A stretch of 64,000 bases of DNA from Platycnemis pennipes (GCA_933228895.1 OW121856.1:107359027-107423026), one strand, 5' to 3'. Positions 11,545 to 21,726 are shown, counted from the stretch's first letter. Numbers and translations are program-made. Notes: generated from the letters alone by a model not told the origin.

Positions 11545-11800
11545 TTCTGGACTGCAAATCGAACCACGGATCTTTGGCTTCCTGGAACAGTGTGCTGTCC
11601 GCTAAACTACCTTAGAATTTTTATCTCAAAGGCATTTTTTTAAAGAGTTATGAGTGAGATCTGGCACCTTAAATCAGCCGAAAATAATTGACTGAGCTCA
11701 GGAATCATGGGAGTAGTGATGTTTTGTGCATTAGTCTGACAAGCCATAGGTCCATAGTTCAATACCTGGTCTAGGAAACCTTTATCTTCTGGCAATTTAA
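11545..11800. repeat. Two tRNA-like (SINE-head) segments in opposite orientation
   Basis: On the - strand at 11550-11615, a box A-like TAGTTTAGCGGACAGCA is followed by box B-like GTGGTTCGATTTGC. On the + strand at 11715-11775, GCATTAGTCTGACAAGCC precedes a degenerate B box AGTTCAATACC. Neither folds as an intact tRNA with a full acceptor stem, so tRNA-derived SINE or pseudo-tRNA remnants are more likely. Confidence 0.4.
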
Positions 11801-11864
11801 CACATTTGGTGTGCACAATGGTGAAGTTAACAACAAATTTAAAATAAAAAACCTTCCCTATCTT

Positions 11865-12180
11865 CTCAGTTTCTTGAACATTATTTAAAAAATAAAGAAG
11901 TCATCCACATAAAACGCGACAAAAAACATACAACCTTTAGCTCATTTACAATAAACACATGAGTCACTTTCACACTGGTCCAGCCCCAGACCAATTAAAT
12001 CACAATGAATTTTATCATTCCAAGATCTGGATGCTAGTTTCAGCCCATACGGAGCTATTTTGAGCAGCACATTGTTCTTAGCATTAACATCCAAAAAGCC
12101 TTCAGGCTGAGCCATAATATTGTTTCCTTCAAATCACCATGCAAAAAGGCTGTCTTAATATCTAGATGGTTTACGTCTTA
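11865..12180 (-). pseudogene. Ty1/copia reverse transcriptase fragment
   Basis: On the - strand, DVNHLDIKTAFLHGDL (RT motif with the first catalytic Asp), then after a frameshift QPEGFLDVNAKNN, APYGLKLASRSWND, and finally the active-site YVDDFFIF at about 11895-11925 followed by a stop. These are hallmark Ty1/copia RT blocks in the right order. The RT begins within a few bases of the protease remnant at 12184, so the whole integrase segment expected between them is missing. Frameshifts and stops make it non-functional. Confidence 0.8.
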
Positions 12181-12183
12181 TAT

Positions 12184-13014
12184 TTAATCTTGGTTTGTAC
12201 TCACATGAATCGTTGCACCGGCATCAATATGCCAATCACCATTAGCACCATGATTTACTCCTAGTGCAGTGAACGAGGTTACAACTTTACTGGAATTCTT
12301 TTCACTAACTCTCATTCTTGAGCCATTTTCTTGTTTTCTTCTGGCTTTGTACTCCTCCGCACGTTTCCGCTTGAAACAATTCTTCTTAAAATATCCCTTC
12401 TTGTGGCTATACCCACACTCAAACAATGATTTCGGCAGCTGCCCTAAAGGTTGATGGTTGACAGCTAATGCAGAAGCAGACTCCTTCCCATTCTCTAACT
12501 CTCGTTGACCTTCTTCCGCCATCAATCATGCCTTGACAAAGTCGGCATGAGGTTTTGCCCAGAGTGATTTAAAATCATCCCCATGGGCCGATAACTAGGA
12601 GTCAGGCCAATGAGCATCATAGATCCCACCAATTCTTCCATCGTGAACTTGGAATCTTTCAACTTTTGCGCAACAATCAACATATGAGCAATATAATCGG
12701 ACATATCTCGGCAGTCTGACAGCCGCATATTTATCAGCTGTGACATGGCTGCAAGCGGAGGTTGCTTCACTCACGTGTACGTAAAGCTCCGGCTCAATCG
12801 ACAGACAAATCATGGATAATGCCGTCTGGTTGTCGTCTTCGACATGTTCCTTGGAAGAGGGAGTCAGTTTGCCAGAGACATGATCCCACAATTTTTCGTG
12901 AAGCAGCAGCATACGAATGGCAAATTTCCAGTCCTTGTAGTCTAATTGTCCGCTTAATTTTTTGATTGGAAAAATGGAACCTCGTCCACTGGAACTCTGC
13001 ATTCTTGATGACAC
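12184..13014 (-). pseudogene. Ty1/copia Gag-protease region, degenerate
   Basis: The frame starting MSSRMQSSSGRGSIFPIKKL at 13014 continues as SGQLDYKDWKFAIRMLL, the usual opening of copia Gag (UBN2-type). A frameshift near 12770 leads into QLINMRLSDCRDMSDYIAHM and LVGSMMLIGLTPSY. Another leads to a damaged zinc knuckle (CGYSHKKGYFKKNC) and the protease site WHIDAGATIHVS, where the usual DSGA is DAGA. The start lies 60 bp from a copia-type primer binding site and LTR, confirming orientation. The missing integrase and the frameshifts show an old defective copy. Confidence 0.8.
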
Positions 13015-13072
13015 TTAAAATTTAATAGTGCAAATACTAATAGTACCTACCTATAATCTTAATTGAGATTTT

Positions 13073-13087
13073 CCTGGGCCCATAACC
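13073..13087 (-). promoter_or_regulatory. Copia-type primer binding site
   Basis: The - strand reads GGTTATGGGCCCAGG directly after the LTR end TCAACA. This matches the internal initiator-Met-tRNA primer site used by Drosophila copia-like elements. Confidence 0.7.
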
Positions 13088-13699
13088 TGTTGAGGGTGAA
13101 CGTGAGGAATAAAAAGGACTCAGACGTGATCAGTCAAAGGTGCATTGCAAGACTGGAACAGCACACACTTTATTACCAAAGGACGAAGTACAAAAAAAAA
13201 GACAATGGAAAATACCAAGTATGATAGTGTCATTGGTTTGCTTGATTAATTCCAGCACAATCAGCATGAATTCCTTCTCATAGTAGTAGTCCAGTTTTGG
13301 TATATACCTACCAGTTGTAGATCTGATGTCCCTCCCAAATAGCGCAAGGAGTGCTTCACTCCTTTCTTATTTCCTGTATTGGGATCCTGATTGAACTGAT
13401 CACTGTGAAATCTTGCTGGAAAGAGAGATCAGGCCTTGTACAATTCGCTGTCTTGAGCAAGTTTCCAAAGTGACAATAAATTTGAGGGAGGGCCAAAATC
13501 ATTCAGCTCACAAAAGAATATTTGCCTCCTTAGCTTCTCCTTGGCAGATAAAAACCACAAGTTCTCTGATCTAAATTAGTTGTACATGGTGTGGCAGATA
13601 TTTTTTACGGCATAAAGGAAAATTACATTCCATTTAGTAAAGAAGTGTTGCATCGGTGGAGTTTATCCAGTGTCACAATACGACTAACCACTTTCAACA
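13088..13699 (-). repeat. 5' LTR of the Ty1/copia element
   Basis: Bounded on the - strand by TGTTGA (13699-13694) and TCAACA (13093-13088), the copia-type inverted termini, and followed directly by the primer binding site. An AATAAAG polyadenylation-like signal lies inside on the - strand near 13165-13172, as expected for the R/U5 border. Length 612 bp. A matching 3' LTR was not found below 11865, so the element is truncated at its 3' side. Confidence 0.65.
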
Positions 13700-14270
13700 T
13701 AGGTGATGACTACAGACTTATATTTTTAGGAATAGTTATACATAGGTATTCAGACGAGTGATATTTTCAAGTTAACATCTTACTCAAAATCAGGTCATGC
13801 TGTGTTGCCATTGCTGCACTGTAAAGTTGTCCTCATAAAATTATTTCCTTTTTGTTCTCTTCTGTTCATGAATTATGCTGATGACCTCTTATAGTAATAA
13901 TTTTATTGATCCCACGAAGTCAGTAAATAAAATAGGATATAAGAAAGGTCAGAAGAAGAACATAAAGAGTGCAATGAATTATAATATTACTAGCACACAA
14001 AGTCATCCTCAGGATAGTAAGCATTGGACATAAAAAATATTTGATTGGCATTTGCAGCAGTCAGCATTGTCTTTCAGTCGGGGCTTTCCAGTCTAGACTT
14101 CTATCTAGTTTGGGTTAACTACCGTTGTTAAACAAAAGGATCCTGTCTGTATTTATCAATATGCCTGCCCTAAATTTGAAATATCTAATGTTTTTATCCA
14201 TAAATATAAGCAATTGTGAATGGAGTGACAAGGGTCACAAAGCAAGTGGGGTGTCCCCAGCCGAGGATGC
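13700..14270. other. Intergenic stretch, nothing recognised
   Basis: AT-rich with no recognised coding or repeat structure before the hAT terminus at 14275. Confidence 0.3.
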
Positions 14271-14274
14271 TTTC

Positions 14275-14432
14275 AGCTAGGGCTGGGGCAGGGATTCGAA
14301 GATTCGGTCGAATCCTACCGAATCCATGGATTCGAGATTCAATGGAATCTATGGTTAAAAGACTCGATTGAATCAATGGATTAAAGATTTGAGTACCAGT
14401 CGTGCAGATTCTATGTACCAGTGGAGGAGAAC
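14275..14432. mobile_element. Terminal fragment of a GATTCGAT-rich hAT element
   Basis: Begins TAGGGCTGGGGCAGGGATTC and runs through repeated ATTCGA / GAATC(C/T)A motifs to GTACCAGTGGAGGAGAAC. It is the reverse complement of 45290-45447, the right end of a hAT element with an 8-bp target duplication. The other end of this copy was not found. Confidence 0.6.
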
Positions 14433-14731
14433 TACAGTAAGTCCTCAACTTACGCGGATCTGAGTTACAAGGATCCGGAGTTACGCAGATAGACATGCTT
14501 GTGTTTCTCCACGTTTCTTTTGCCATGACAGATTTAACCGCGTGATGACCCGTGACTCATTGCCAAGCACACAAGAGTTAATGCCAAACTACTAGTATTT
14601 GGAATGCCAACATGTTTAAGATGTTACATAGATAGATAGATATATTGTTTTGTGGTAGAGTTCCTCCAAGGAGGCCCTGAGGCACTTAGGGCCTCCATTG
14701 GCCCATTGTGCCAACCACCCTTCTAAAGAAA

Positions 14732-15480
14732 TCACCCATAAAGGCCGATCGCCTTGCTAAAGGCCAGCAGGTCCCCTATGGGGAACTTCCTTACCTCCCT
14801 GGGTTCCAAAAATGGAGACCCCAGGTACCTATTTTGAGTCCTCATCACAGCAGGGCACTCGCATAATATGTGGGATGTAGTTTCATCCCCTTCTTCGCAC
14901 CACCTGCATCTAGGTGAATCTACAATTCCCAGGAGGTGCAGGTGCCTCATCACCTGGTAGTGCCCCATGAGGAGTCCCACTACCGTTCGTAATTGACCCC
15001 TGTTTAGTGACAGGAGTCTTTTGGCAACCCCAGGCCTAGGTTCTCCTATATGTAGTTTGGCCTGTCTAAGGCTTGGTGTAGTTCGCCAGATTTCAGAATG
15101 CCGGGCTTAGCCCCACATTCTAATTTCTGCTATCCCTATTGATGTAGCAATAGGTATGATTGGCTCTGGTCTAATCGGATCTCGGCTGGAACCGACCCTT
15201 GCCAGCTCATCAGCCATCTCATTTCCAGATATACCTGCATCACCAGGTATCCTGAAAAGTTCCACCTTGCCGCATGTACATATGTCATTGAGTGACTCAC
15301 GACACTCCTGTAGCAGCTGTGATTTGCACCGTGATTATGTCAGTGCCTTTAGAGCTGCCTGACTATCTGTGCATATGTGTATCGGTCTGTTAAACATCCT
15401 GATCTCCTTAATGGCATATGCACAGGTCAGAAGTGCATATACCTCTGCCTGGAACACCATAGCATATTTTCCCAGAGGGA
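14732..15480 (-). pseudogene. LINE RNase H and C-terminal Cys/His region
   Basis: On the - strand near 15260-15170 the frame reads GDAGISGNEMADELARVGSS, the end of an RNase H domain of the type carried by R1/LOA/I LINEs. The last segment (14980-14732) gives MGHYQVMRHLHLLGIVDSPR then CRWCEEGDETTSHILCECPA, a Cys/His cluster usual at the C-terminus of these Pol proteins, and stops at 14732. About 90 bp of 3' UTR follow to the GATA-type tail. Confidence 0.75.
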
Positions 15481-15899
15481 TTGAGAGCTTCCTTGTTGTG
15501 CTACAGTTTTAGACCCCTGCTCCCGCTCTTCCTTCTTTCCTAGAGCCATCCATATACCATACGTCGGCCCCAGAATGAAGTTGTTTCCTCTAGACTACTG
15601 TTCCCTATCCGGGAAGCGGGTTGTGAAGTAAAGGGATGATTGTATGAACCTGGCTATCATTCCATCACTGCCCATCCCGAGGATGGGACTCGACTTCATG
15701 AGCTCTGTCCAAACTTGTCTGTGACCATAAGAACTTCCTTTGTCATACATTGTCCCATACATTTGAGATGATAAGCCGCTGTCCTTGCCTGCACCTCAGC
15801 TTCCACATGGAGTGGAGCGAGGTTAAGCAGCCTTTCCAGCGCCAAAGTTGGGGTTGTTCTCATCGCCCCTGAAATGCCCATACAGGCCAATCATTGAAG

Positions 15900-17115
15900 G
15901 TGGTTCAGTTTGTTCCCAGCAGTTTTCATTCGGACTCTCTACCACCAAACTATAGAGCAGTACAAGAAACTAGGTTTAATGACTGCCGTATAAATCCATC
16001 TAATGCCCTTGGCTGAAGTCCCCATGTTTTATCAAGGGTCCTCCTGCACATCCATAAGGAGGCACAGGCTTTCTTTGCCTTGGTCTCCAAATGCTCTCCC
16101 CAGTTAAGCTTGGAGTCCAGAATAACCCCTAGATACTTAACTGATGGTGAGGGATATAAAACCTTACCCTGCAAAGAGGGAGGTCTAAAGCCCTCCATTT
16201 TCCTTCTATTGGTAAACAATACTAGCTTGGTTTGGATTTACAGTGAGCCCTGTTTCTGCACACCAACCCATTGCCTTATCCAGGGCTTTCTGCATGAGTC
16301 CAGAGACAGTATCAAGGTACTTTCCAGTGATGAGTATAGCCACATCATCTGCATACCCTTGAGTGTATGCACCAGTCCTATTCAATTTTAAAATAAGACT
16401 GTCGACTACCATATTCCAGAGGAGTGGAGATAACACTCCTCCAAGAGGGCAGCCTCGAGTCACAGCTACATTGAACTGTCTCTCAAGACTACTTTGACAG
16501 TTCTTTGTTCCACGACTACCATATTCCAGAGGAGTGGAGATAACACTCCTCCAAGAGGGCAGCCTCGAGACACAGCTACATTGAACTGTCTCTCAAGACT
16601 ACTTTGACAGTTCTTTGTTCCAACATGTATATAATCCAGCTCACAATGTGAGCATGGATACCATGTCTTCCTGCAGCAATGCAGATTTGGTCATAGGACG
16701 TGTTATCAAATGCTCCCTCGACATCAAGAAATGTCCCCAGGCCATACATTCTGTGTTCCAGCACTCCCTCAATCCTGCTAACAAGATTGTGAAGTGCTGT
16801 CTCCATGGATTTTCCCTTCTGGTAGGCAAGTTGATACAGGTGCAGGGGGTGATCCCTTAATGGCCCATCACTTATTTTCTCTCTTTTCTAGTGCCTTCAA
16901 TAGAAAAGATTCCTCGAAAGGAGTCTGCTCTTGTGTAGTCTGTCTTACCTGGTTTAGGTATGAAAACCACCTTGGTGACCCCATAGGCTTTTGGAACATA
17001 TCCATAAGCCAGGCAGGAGCGAAATATTCTTACCATTGCAAGGCGGTGCAGATCCTGCCTTTCCTGAAGGAGTGCAGGATATACCCCATCCTCCCCAGCA
17101 GCTGTAAAGGGGCTA
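15900..17115 (-). pseudogene. LINE reverse transcriptase domain, broken
   Basis: Reading down the - strand: EDGVYPALLQE and KVVFIPKPGKTDYTRADSFRG (17100-16910), METALHNLVSRIEGVLEHRM with LGTFLDVEGAFDNTSYDQI (16806-16690; the catalytic Asp of motif A is in FLDVEGAFD), TRGCPLGGVLSPLLWNMVVD (16460-16400; motif B), QGYADDVAIL (about 16360-16330; the YADD active site), and SVKYLGVILDSKLNWGEHLE (16145-16085). Frameshifts, a 110-bp tandem duplication at 16403-16622 and stops separate these pieces, so it cannot be translated as one protein. Confidence 0.85.
16403..16622. repeat. 110-bp near-perfect tandem duplication inside the LINE RT
   Basis: The block starting CGACTACCATATTCCAGAGG at 16403 repeats at 16513 with only one evident mismatch (CGAGTCACAG versus CGAGACACAG). 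110 is not a multiple of three, so it breaks the RT frame between motifs A and B. The high identity shows it is recent compared with the decay of the LINE. Confidence 0.85.
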
Positions 17116-17835
17116 AATAAGACGTTACATTGTTTGATAGGTGATATTTGATCATTGTGATGATGAAAAAGTCTGTTGTGATCAGGCATCAACATCTTTT
17201 TTCAGCGTAGTTTGACCTTTCCGCGTAAGTCGAACGTAGTTAATTATCTACCATAGATCCATAGATGACGCCTGTTGTCCATTACAGCAAAAAAAGAAGT
17301 TTTGGGTAATTATACGTATTTTAGATTTAAATATCCGATGAAAGAAAGATTGGATTTTATTACTCTCTCTGCTTTGTCATATTATGTTAACTTAGCGGCC
17401 TCTCAAAAGATGGTGTTTTCTGTAATCGTCACTGATTGCCACCGTGAAAGTGGCACCGCTGATGGCTCAACAATGGATAGGTAAGTTGTGGTGTTTCGAC
17501 TCACTTGGATTTCTACTTCTTTTTTTGCTGTAATGGACAACAGGCGTCATCTATTGAGCAGATAATTAATTACGCGTCGACTTAGGCGGGAAGGTCAAAC
17601 TACGCCGAAAAAAGGCGTTGATGCCTGATCACATCAGACTTTTTCGCCATCACGATGATCAAATATCACCTATTGAACCATATAATGTCTAAACTAGAGT
17701 TGGCGTTTGACTAGTTTGGCATCAACTCTTGGGTGCTTGGCAATGAGTCGCAGGTCATCATGCGGTTGAATCTGTTGTGGCAACAGAAACGTGGAGAAAC
17801 ACAAGCATGTCTCCAGCCTAACTGAACATCCGTGT

Positions 17836-18090
17836 TATCTGAAGCATTTGCTGGCCTTTTGAATCAAATTAAGTCGACGTTGAGTTTTTGTTTCCTTTAT
17901 CCACTTAATTGTCTTGGTCGCCACACTTGGGCAAAGGGAGATACAAATCCCTGCCAATTTCAATTAAAATTGACCTTTTCTGTATTCTATCTCAGGAATT
18001 GTATTTTTATCTGCCTAACAATGTGTTTTCAGATTATATTAGAGATGAGACAAGTATCAGATTTCTCGAATTAAATTAATAATTGTAGCT
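17836..18090. other. Short unassigned stretch
   Basis: AT-rich, no recognised feature. An open frame at 17832-18074 has no familiar domain. Confidence 0.25.
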
Positions 18091-18358
18091 CGAATACTAG
18101 AATTGCAATTTAAAAGGTTAATTTTGGTTTTACTTTTTCTATACATAATAACATAATTTTACTACTAATTATGGACAATTAGTTAGATTAACTTTTGTAA
18201 GCATTAATGAGTGAGCAGAAACTGTTAATACACCCTCAAGTTCCATCTGTTTTGAATTAACCACAAAGTAGTGCCAAAGTTCTAGCCAATTGACAGTTTA
18301 TGGAAAAGATTAAACCTGGTAATACTAACCTCAGATCTGACAGTGAACTTTGATAATA

Positions 18359-19148
18359 CAGGGTTTATAGGAACCTGGAATAGTAAGGGGAAATGAAAAC
18401 GGCCATGGAAATCCTGGAAAAGTAAGGAAATTTAACATGTGGTCAGGGAAAAATCACAAAATGTTTAAATTTATCACCTGAAAAAGCCAAGAGATCAAAA
18501 ACTGCACATAGGAGCGGAGGAGGAGGAGGGTGAAGGGGTGGGGACGGCCTCAGGCCGGCTTCGTTACGGAGGCAGCCCAGGGGCCCAATTCTGCAGGCTA
18601 TAGCCTGCATGGTTTGGTGAAAAAATTGGCGAAAGGTGTGCGCATTCATATTCTCATTTTCATTTGCTAGCGATTTTGCCAGGAATGCTTCGCTTTGTCC
18701 CTCTGATGACGAGAAAGTTATTCTCAGTCAAATTTGAAGTCACTTAGCCAAATTTGTAGAAGGATTTGAGGCAGAAAAAATCTAGATTGATTCAAAGAGC
18801 TACTTTAACATGACATCAGGAAAAGCCAGGTTAACCTTCTTTGCATATATTTTTCTGCAATTAAAACCCTTTCTGAAGGCATATCAATGTAAGGAATGAT
18901 AATTTTTATTTTGTTGACTTAAAGTTGTTAATCTCTTATTACTGGAAGTTTGTATGATTAATATGATAATAAACCTACAATTTTTCATAAGTTTAGACTT
19001 CTTTGCTTCCTCACTACCACTTTTATCTCTATAAATGACCAAAATCTTGGAGTTTTCAGGCGCTCAAAAGTCAGGGAAAATCATTAATAATGGTCTGGAA
19101 TTGTGGAAAAGTCAGGAAAAATGAAAATGAAAACTCCTATAAACCCTG
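18359..19148. mobile_element. Element W (hAT5-like MITE), copy 1, with 5-bp target duplication
   Basis: Starts CAGGGTTTATAGGAACCTGG and ends CTCCTATAAACCCTG, giving inverted termini, flanked on both sides by TAATA (18354-18358 and 19149-19153). A second copy at 39680-40448 is flanked by AGAGA. The interior contains repeated GGAAATCCTGGAAAAGT / CAGGGAAAA motifs near both ends. CAGGG termini with a 5-bp duplication fit hAT5-type elements. There is no transposase, so it is non-autonomous. Confidence 0.75.
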
Positions 19149-19291
19149 TAATACGATGACAAGGTAAATATTTTGCTCAAAAATGATGCGCAATTCAGTG
19201 TGGATCTACTTTCAGCATAGCCTGTCTGAATCCTGGAGTTTGAGAAGCTATCTCTTCCGAAGAGAAAACCAACGTTAATGCAGTTTGGTAA

Positions 19292-19467
19292 TACAGTCAA
19301 GCCCGTTTATAACGAAGTGGAGGGGGCCAAATATTTACATGATAATAACCGAACTTCGTTCTATGTGGGACGTTTTTCCGAGCCTGTCTTTGACGGGGAA
19401 TAGCCTTCACTTCGTTGTAACCAGAACTTTGTTATAAACGAGTTTGATGAAAGTGGGCTTGACTGTA
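19292..19467. mobile_element. Palindromic pogo-type MITE, 176 bp
   Basis: Begins TACAGTCAAGCCCGTTTATA and ends GGGCTTGACTGTA, with TA at both outer edges as for Tc1/mariner-pogo insertions. The arms pair across most of the length (AACGAAGT against ACTTCGTT). A diverged partial copy lies at 29826-29990. Confidence 0.75.
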
Positions 19468-19867
19468 GTGGTAATTATTATTTCCCTACTCTTTGTGCTG
19501 ACAACCTATTGGCTTCCACTCAAGTTTCAGTCAAGTCAACCAGTTTCGTTGTAGGGTTTTAAAAATGTCATAACTTTTGTAAATTCTCTTCTAATGAGAA
19601 AGAACATGAATGGCTCTATTTGGTGGATATTTCAATTTAATGTGATGACAGCTTCAAGAATGCCAAGCACATGATTCTTGGTCATTGGATTTCAAAGATG
19701 ATTTTTTTCCCCGTAAAATTTAGTAAAAGTTTATCTAACATGACAAAAAATTTATTTGCATTAATAGATGTATAAATGACCATTCTATGAGTTATATTTC
19801 ACTGCATTAAAATTGGTTTCCTCTTTCGGAAGAGATAGCTTATCAAACTCTGGTGTCTCAGTTTATC

Positions 19868-20127
19868 ATTTGCGATGTCTTGATGAAAAATAGTGGCACT
19901 AGATTGTAGTGATAGCAGAGGCATGTGTTACCAGTAACTCTGACATAAAATTCATTAGCTATTTGCCAAAGTACTATTTGAAAGGAGATACTTTGCATGA
20001 CCACTTTTAACTTAATGATGGATATGATGAGTGAAAGCAAAGCTCATATTGTGTGTGGAAAATTATATAATCTAGTTGATTTCCAATGTGTAGGTGTAAC
20101 GGTAGTGTGGCCTCTGCTGTGTTTCAG
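19868..20127. other. OLA1: Sequence upstream of OLA1 coding exon, with 3' end of a 5' UTR intron
   Basis: The string GCTGTGTTTCAG ending at 20127 is a good splice acceptor 14 bp before the OLA1 start codon. This implies a 5' UTR intron and one or more non-coding exons further left that were not located. Confidence 0.5.
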
Positions 20128-20141
20128 TGTAAAGAGGCGCC

Positions 20142-20332
20142 ATGGCACCAAAGAAGGATGCAACGGACTCGTCAGAGAAGCACGTTCTCATTGGCCGTGT
20201 GGGCACCAACTTGAAGGTAGGCATTGTGGGAGTGCCCAACGTTGGAAAATCAACATTCTTCAACGTGCTGACCAAGAGCCAAGCAGCTGCCGAGAACTTC
20301 CCCTTCTGCACCATCGACCCAAATGAAAATAA
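20142..20332 (+). CDS. OLA1: OLA1 coding exon 1 (start codon, P-loop)
   Basis: ATG at 20142 in the context GCGCCATGG, preceded by acceptor TTTCAG at 20122-20127. Encodes residues 1-63 plus two bases. A short lysine-rich N-terminus ([11 protein letters not shown]) leads to the conserved [14 protein letters not shown], the P-loop GVPNVGKST, then [20 protein letters not shown] and DPNEN. The donor is GTATTT at 20333. The last codon is split as AA|G, making Lys with the next exon. Confidence 0.95.
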
Positions 20333-20702
20333 GTATTTTTCAATTCATCTCATGTGTGTCTCTGGATTATTTTGACGCGTATTTATGTCCCCATCTGTCA
20401 GGGATTAAATTTTTTATTTGGTGTCCAGTGGAAGCTGGAGATCAATGCGTACTGTGGTGGATTTTCATCAGTATGAATTGTATGTACAGGGATTGTATGG
20501 GAATTTTCTGTGAAAGCAGGAATAGTGTAATGTCAATGCAAATATTCACCTTCATATGTTTATGGTGGTACAGTGGCATTTCAACTGTGGATGATCAGTT
20601 GTTTGCCTGCTAAGTACTCCACATTGCACGTTGAAAAATCAGGCGAATGTGATGTTTTTATTAGAAATATATATCGACTGGTTGGATTGCATGCTGTGGC
20701 TG

Positions 20703-20795
20703 GAGATGGGCAACTTGGTAAATTACCGTGGTATTTTTAGAAAATTACCAACACCCCTGAAAATTACCGTAATAAACGGTAATTTACTTACTTAA
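20703..20795. mobile_element. Truncated end of the GAGATGGGC/TTACCG hAT-like element
   Basis: GAGATGGGCAACTTGGTAAA followed by TTACCGTGGTATTTTTAGAAAATTACC matches the left end of the fuller copy at 26926-27486. It breaks off just after AATAAACGGTAATTTAC. Confidence 0.65.
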
Positions 20796-20806
20796 ACCCT
20801 TAATCT

Positions 20807-20980
20807 ATAATGTAAATAAATTCACTTTGTAAAATTCCACAGATTTATTAACACCGACCCAGGTTTACACATACACAGTCATTATCAAGGCCTTGACCCT
20901 GATAATGACTGTGTAAGTCGAAACCTAGGTCGATGTTAATAAATCTGTGGAATTTTACAAAGTGAATTTATTTACATTAT
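20807..20980. repeat. Near-perfect 174-bp inverted repeat (foldback)
   Basis: The arm ATAATGTAAATAAATTCACT at 20807 pairs with AGTGAATTTATTTACATTAT ending at 20980, and pairing continues through TTTGTAAAATTCCACAGATT, ACACAGTCATTATCA and their complements to a centre near 20893. It lies inside an OLA1 intron, so transcription would give a long hairpin. A foldback of similar design lies at 32054-32181. Confidence 0.8.
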
Positions 20981-21402
20981 GAATATGTGGTTCCACGAAG
21001 TGAAGCCTAGCAATTTGTTATATCCCCTTAATCTAGTTCAATTAGAGAGCCCTTTAGATGCATCGATGATTCGCAAGAGCATCATCAGTCAATAATCCTG
21101 GGGCACCCCAGGTGGTGGTGATAATATGGTGTTGTTTTCATTGGAAGAGTCAGTCAAGTGTGTGCATAATTCTCTGTCAAATGCAATGAATTGTTTCTCC
21201 TCCAATCTGGACATGTTCTTTGGAATTTTTCATGCCCAATGTGTAAATCTTCAAGGGAAACCTAAATTTTGTCATGAAACCATTTGTTCAGAAATGCACC
21301 CTACAGATTATCAATATTGCCTTGGTTTGTTTATTTTCCATTTGCATGACCTTACTGCTGTGAGAAGTATTACTGTCTGACTGAGCTTTCTTCTCCACGT
21401 AG

Positions 21403-21459
21403 GGTTCCTGTGCCAGATGAGCGCTTTGATTACCTCTGCAGTTACTACAAGCCAGTCAG
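21403..21459 (+). CDS. OLA1: OLA1 coding exon 2
   Basis: 57 bp between acceptor CCACGTAG (ends 21402) and donor GTCAGT (21460). It completes Lys64 and encodes VPVPDERFDYLCSYYKPV (65-82) plus AG of Ser83. VPVPDERF is strongly conserved in the Obg/YchF family directly after the G1/G2 region. Confidence 0.95.
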
Positions 21460-21726
21460 GTCAGTGCATGTACAGTGAAGTGCCGATGTTTGATTAACGT
21501 ATGATCGTCGGATTATCCGTCCCTCAACAAGTCCCCCCACTCCTGACCCTACTCTCCCCTTCCTACCCTCCTATCTCGCTTCTTTTCGCTCACACAGACA
21601 GCAGTCGGCTGTGTTTAAGTCTGCAATATTGCTCCCTTTTGACCATTCAAAATGTTTTCCTACACAAGGGAATCTAATTACGTGCATGAAGACATTGTAT
21701 TATGGTTAGCTTACTGAATCTGCCAT

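Larger units (their letters stand above)
14630..17120 (-). mobile_element. LINE (R1/LOA-like, RNase H-bearing), 5'-truncated, with 10-bp target duplication
   Basis: The insertion point is clear: GATGTTACAT (14620-14629) and GACGTTACAT (17121-17130) flank it, and the empty site in the related MITE at 44690-44705 reads GACATTACATAG. The 3' end on the - strand has a short TATC/GATA-type tail (14630-14645). The element covers RT, RNase H and the C-terminal Cys/His region, but starts inside the RT domain, as is usual for 5'-truncated LINEs. Confidence 0.85.
14433..17835. mobile_element. Pogo/Tigger-type MITE (family Z), inverted pair split by a LINE
   Basis: The left part (14433-14629, then 17121-17520) starts TACAGTAAGTCCTCAACTTA and follows the complete copy at 44513-45114 base block by base block. 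From about 17520 the sequence turns back: TTTTTTTGCTGTAATGGACAACAGGCGTCATCTAT at 17521-17556 is the reverse complement of about 17252-17290, and AAAAAGGCGTTGATGCCTGATC ... TGATCAAATATCACC at 17604-17667 mirrors 17140-17205. The mirror continues to about 17820 (AACACAAGCATGTCT). So two copies lie head to head, with the LINE at 14630-17120 inserted in the left one. Confidence 0.7.
18100..19865. repeat. Dispersed repeat Y, copy 1, carrying two nested elements
   Basis: Pieces of one older repeat, separated by inserts, match elsewhere. TTACTACTAATTATGGACAA and GATTAACTTTTGTAAGCATT (18150-18210) match 29750-29810 in reverse complement. The AACCACAAAGTAGTGCC part (18255-18275) matches 43125-43150 in reverse. 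TAGGGTTTTAAAAATGTCAT (19550-19571) matches 42815-42840 in reverse. Short inverted repeats (AAGCTATCTCTTCCGAAGAG at 19248-19267 versus 19820-19845) suggest one arm structure. A MITE (19292-19467) and element W (18359-19148) interrupt it. Confidence 0.5.
20333..21402. other. OLA1: OLA1 intron (1.07 kb) with a truncated hAT-like end and a palindrome
   Basis: Intron between coding exons 1 and 2. It contains a partial TTACCGTAATTTACCG-type element at 20703-20795 and a near-perfect foldback at 20807-20980. The remainder shows nothing recognisable. Confidence 0.7.

Noticed and set aside
11545..11800. Functional tRNA genes
   Set aside because: A and B box-like motifs are present, but no acceptor stem or full cloverleaf can be formed. 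SINE or pseudo-tRNA is likelier.
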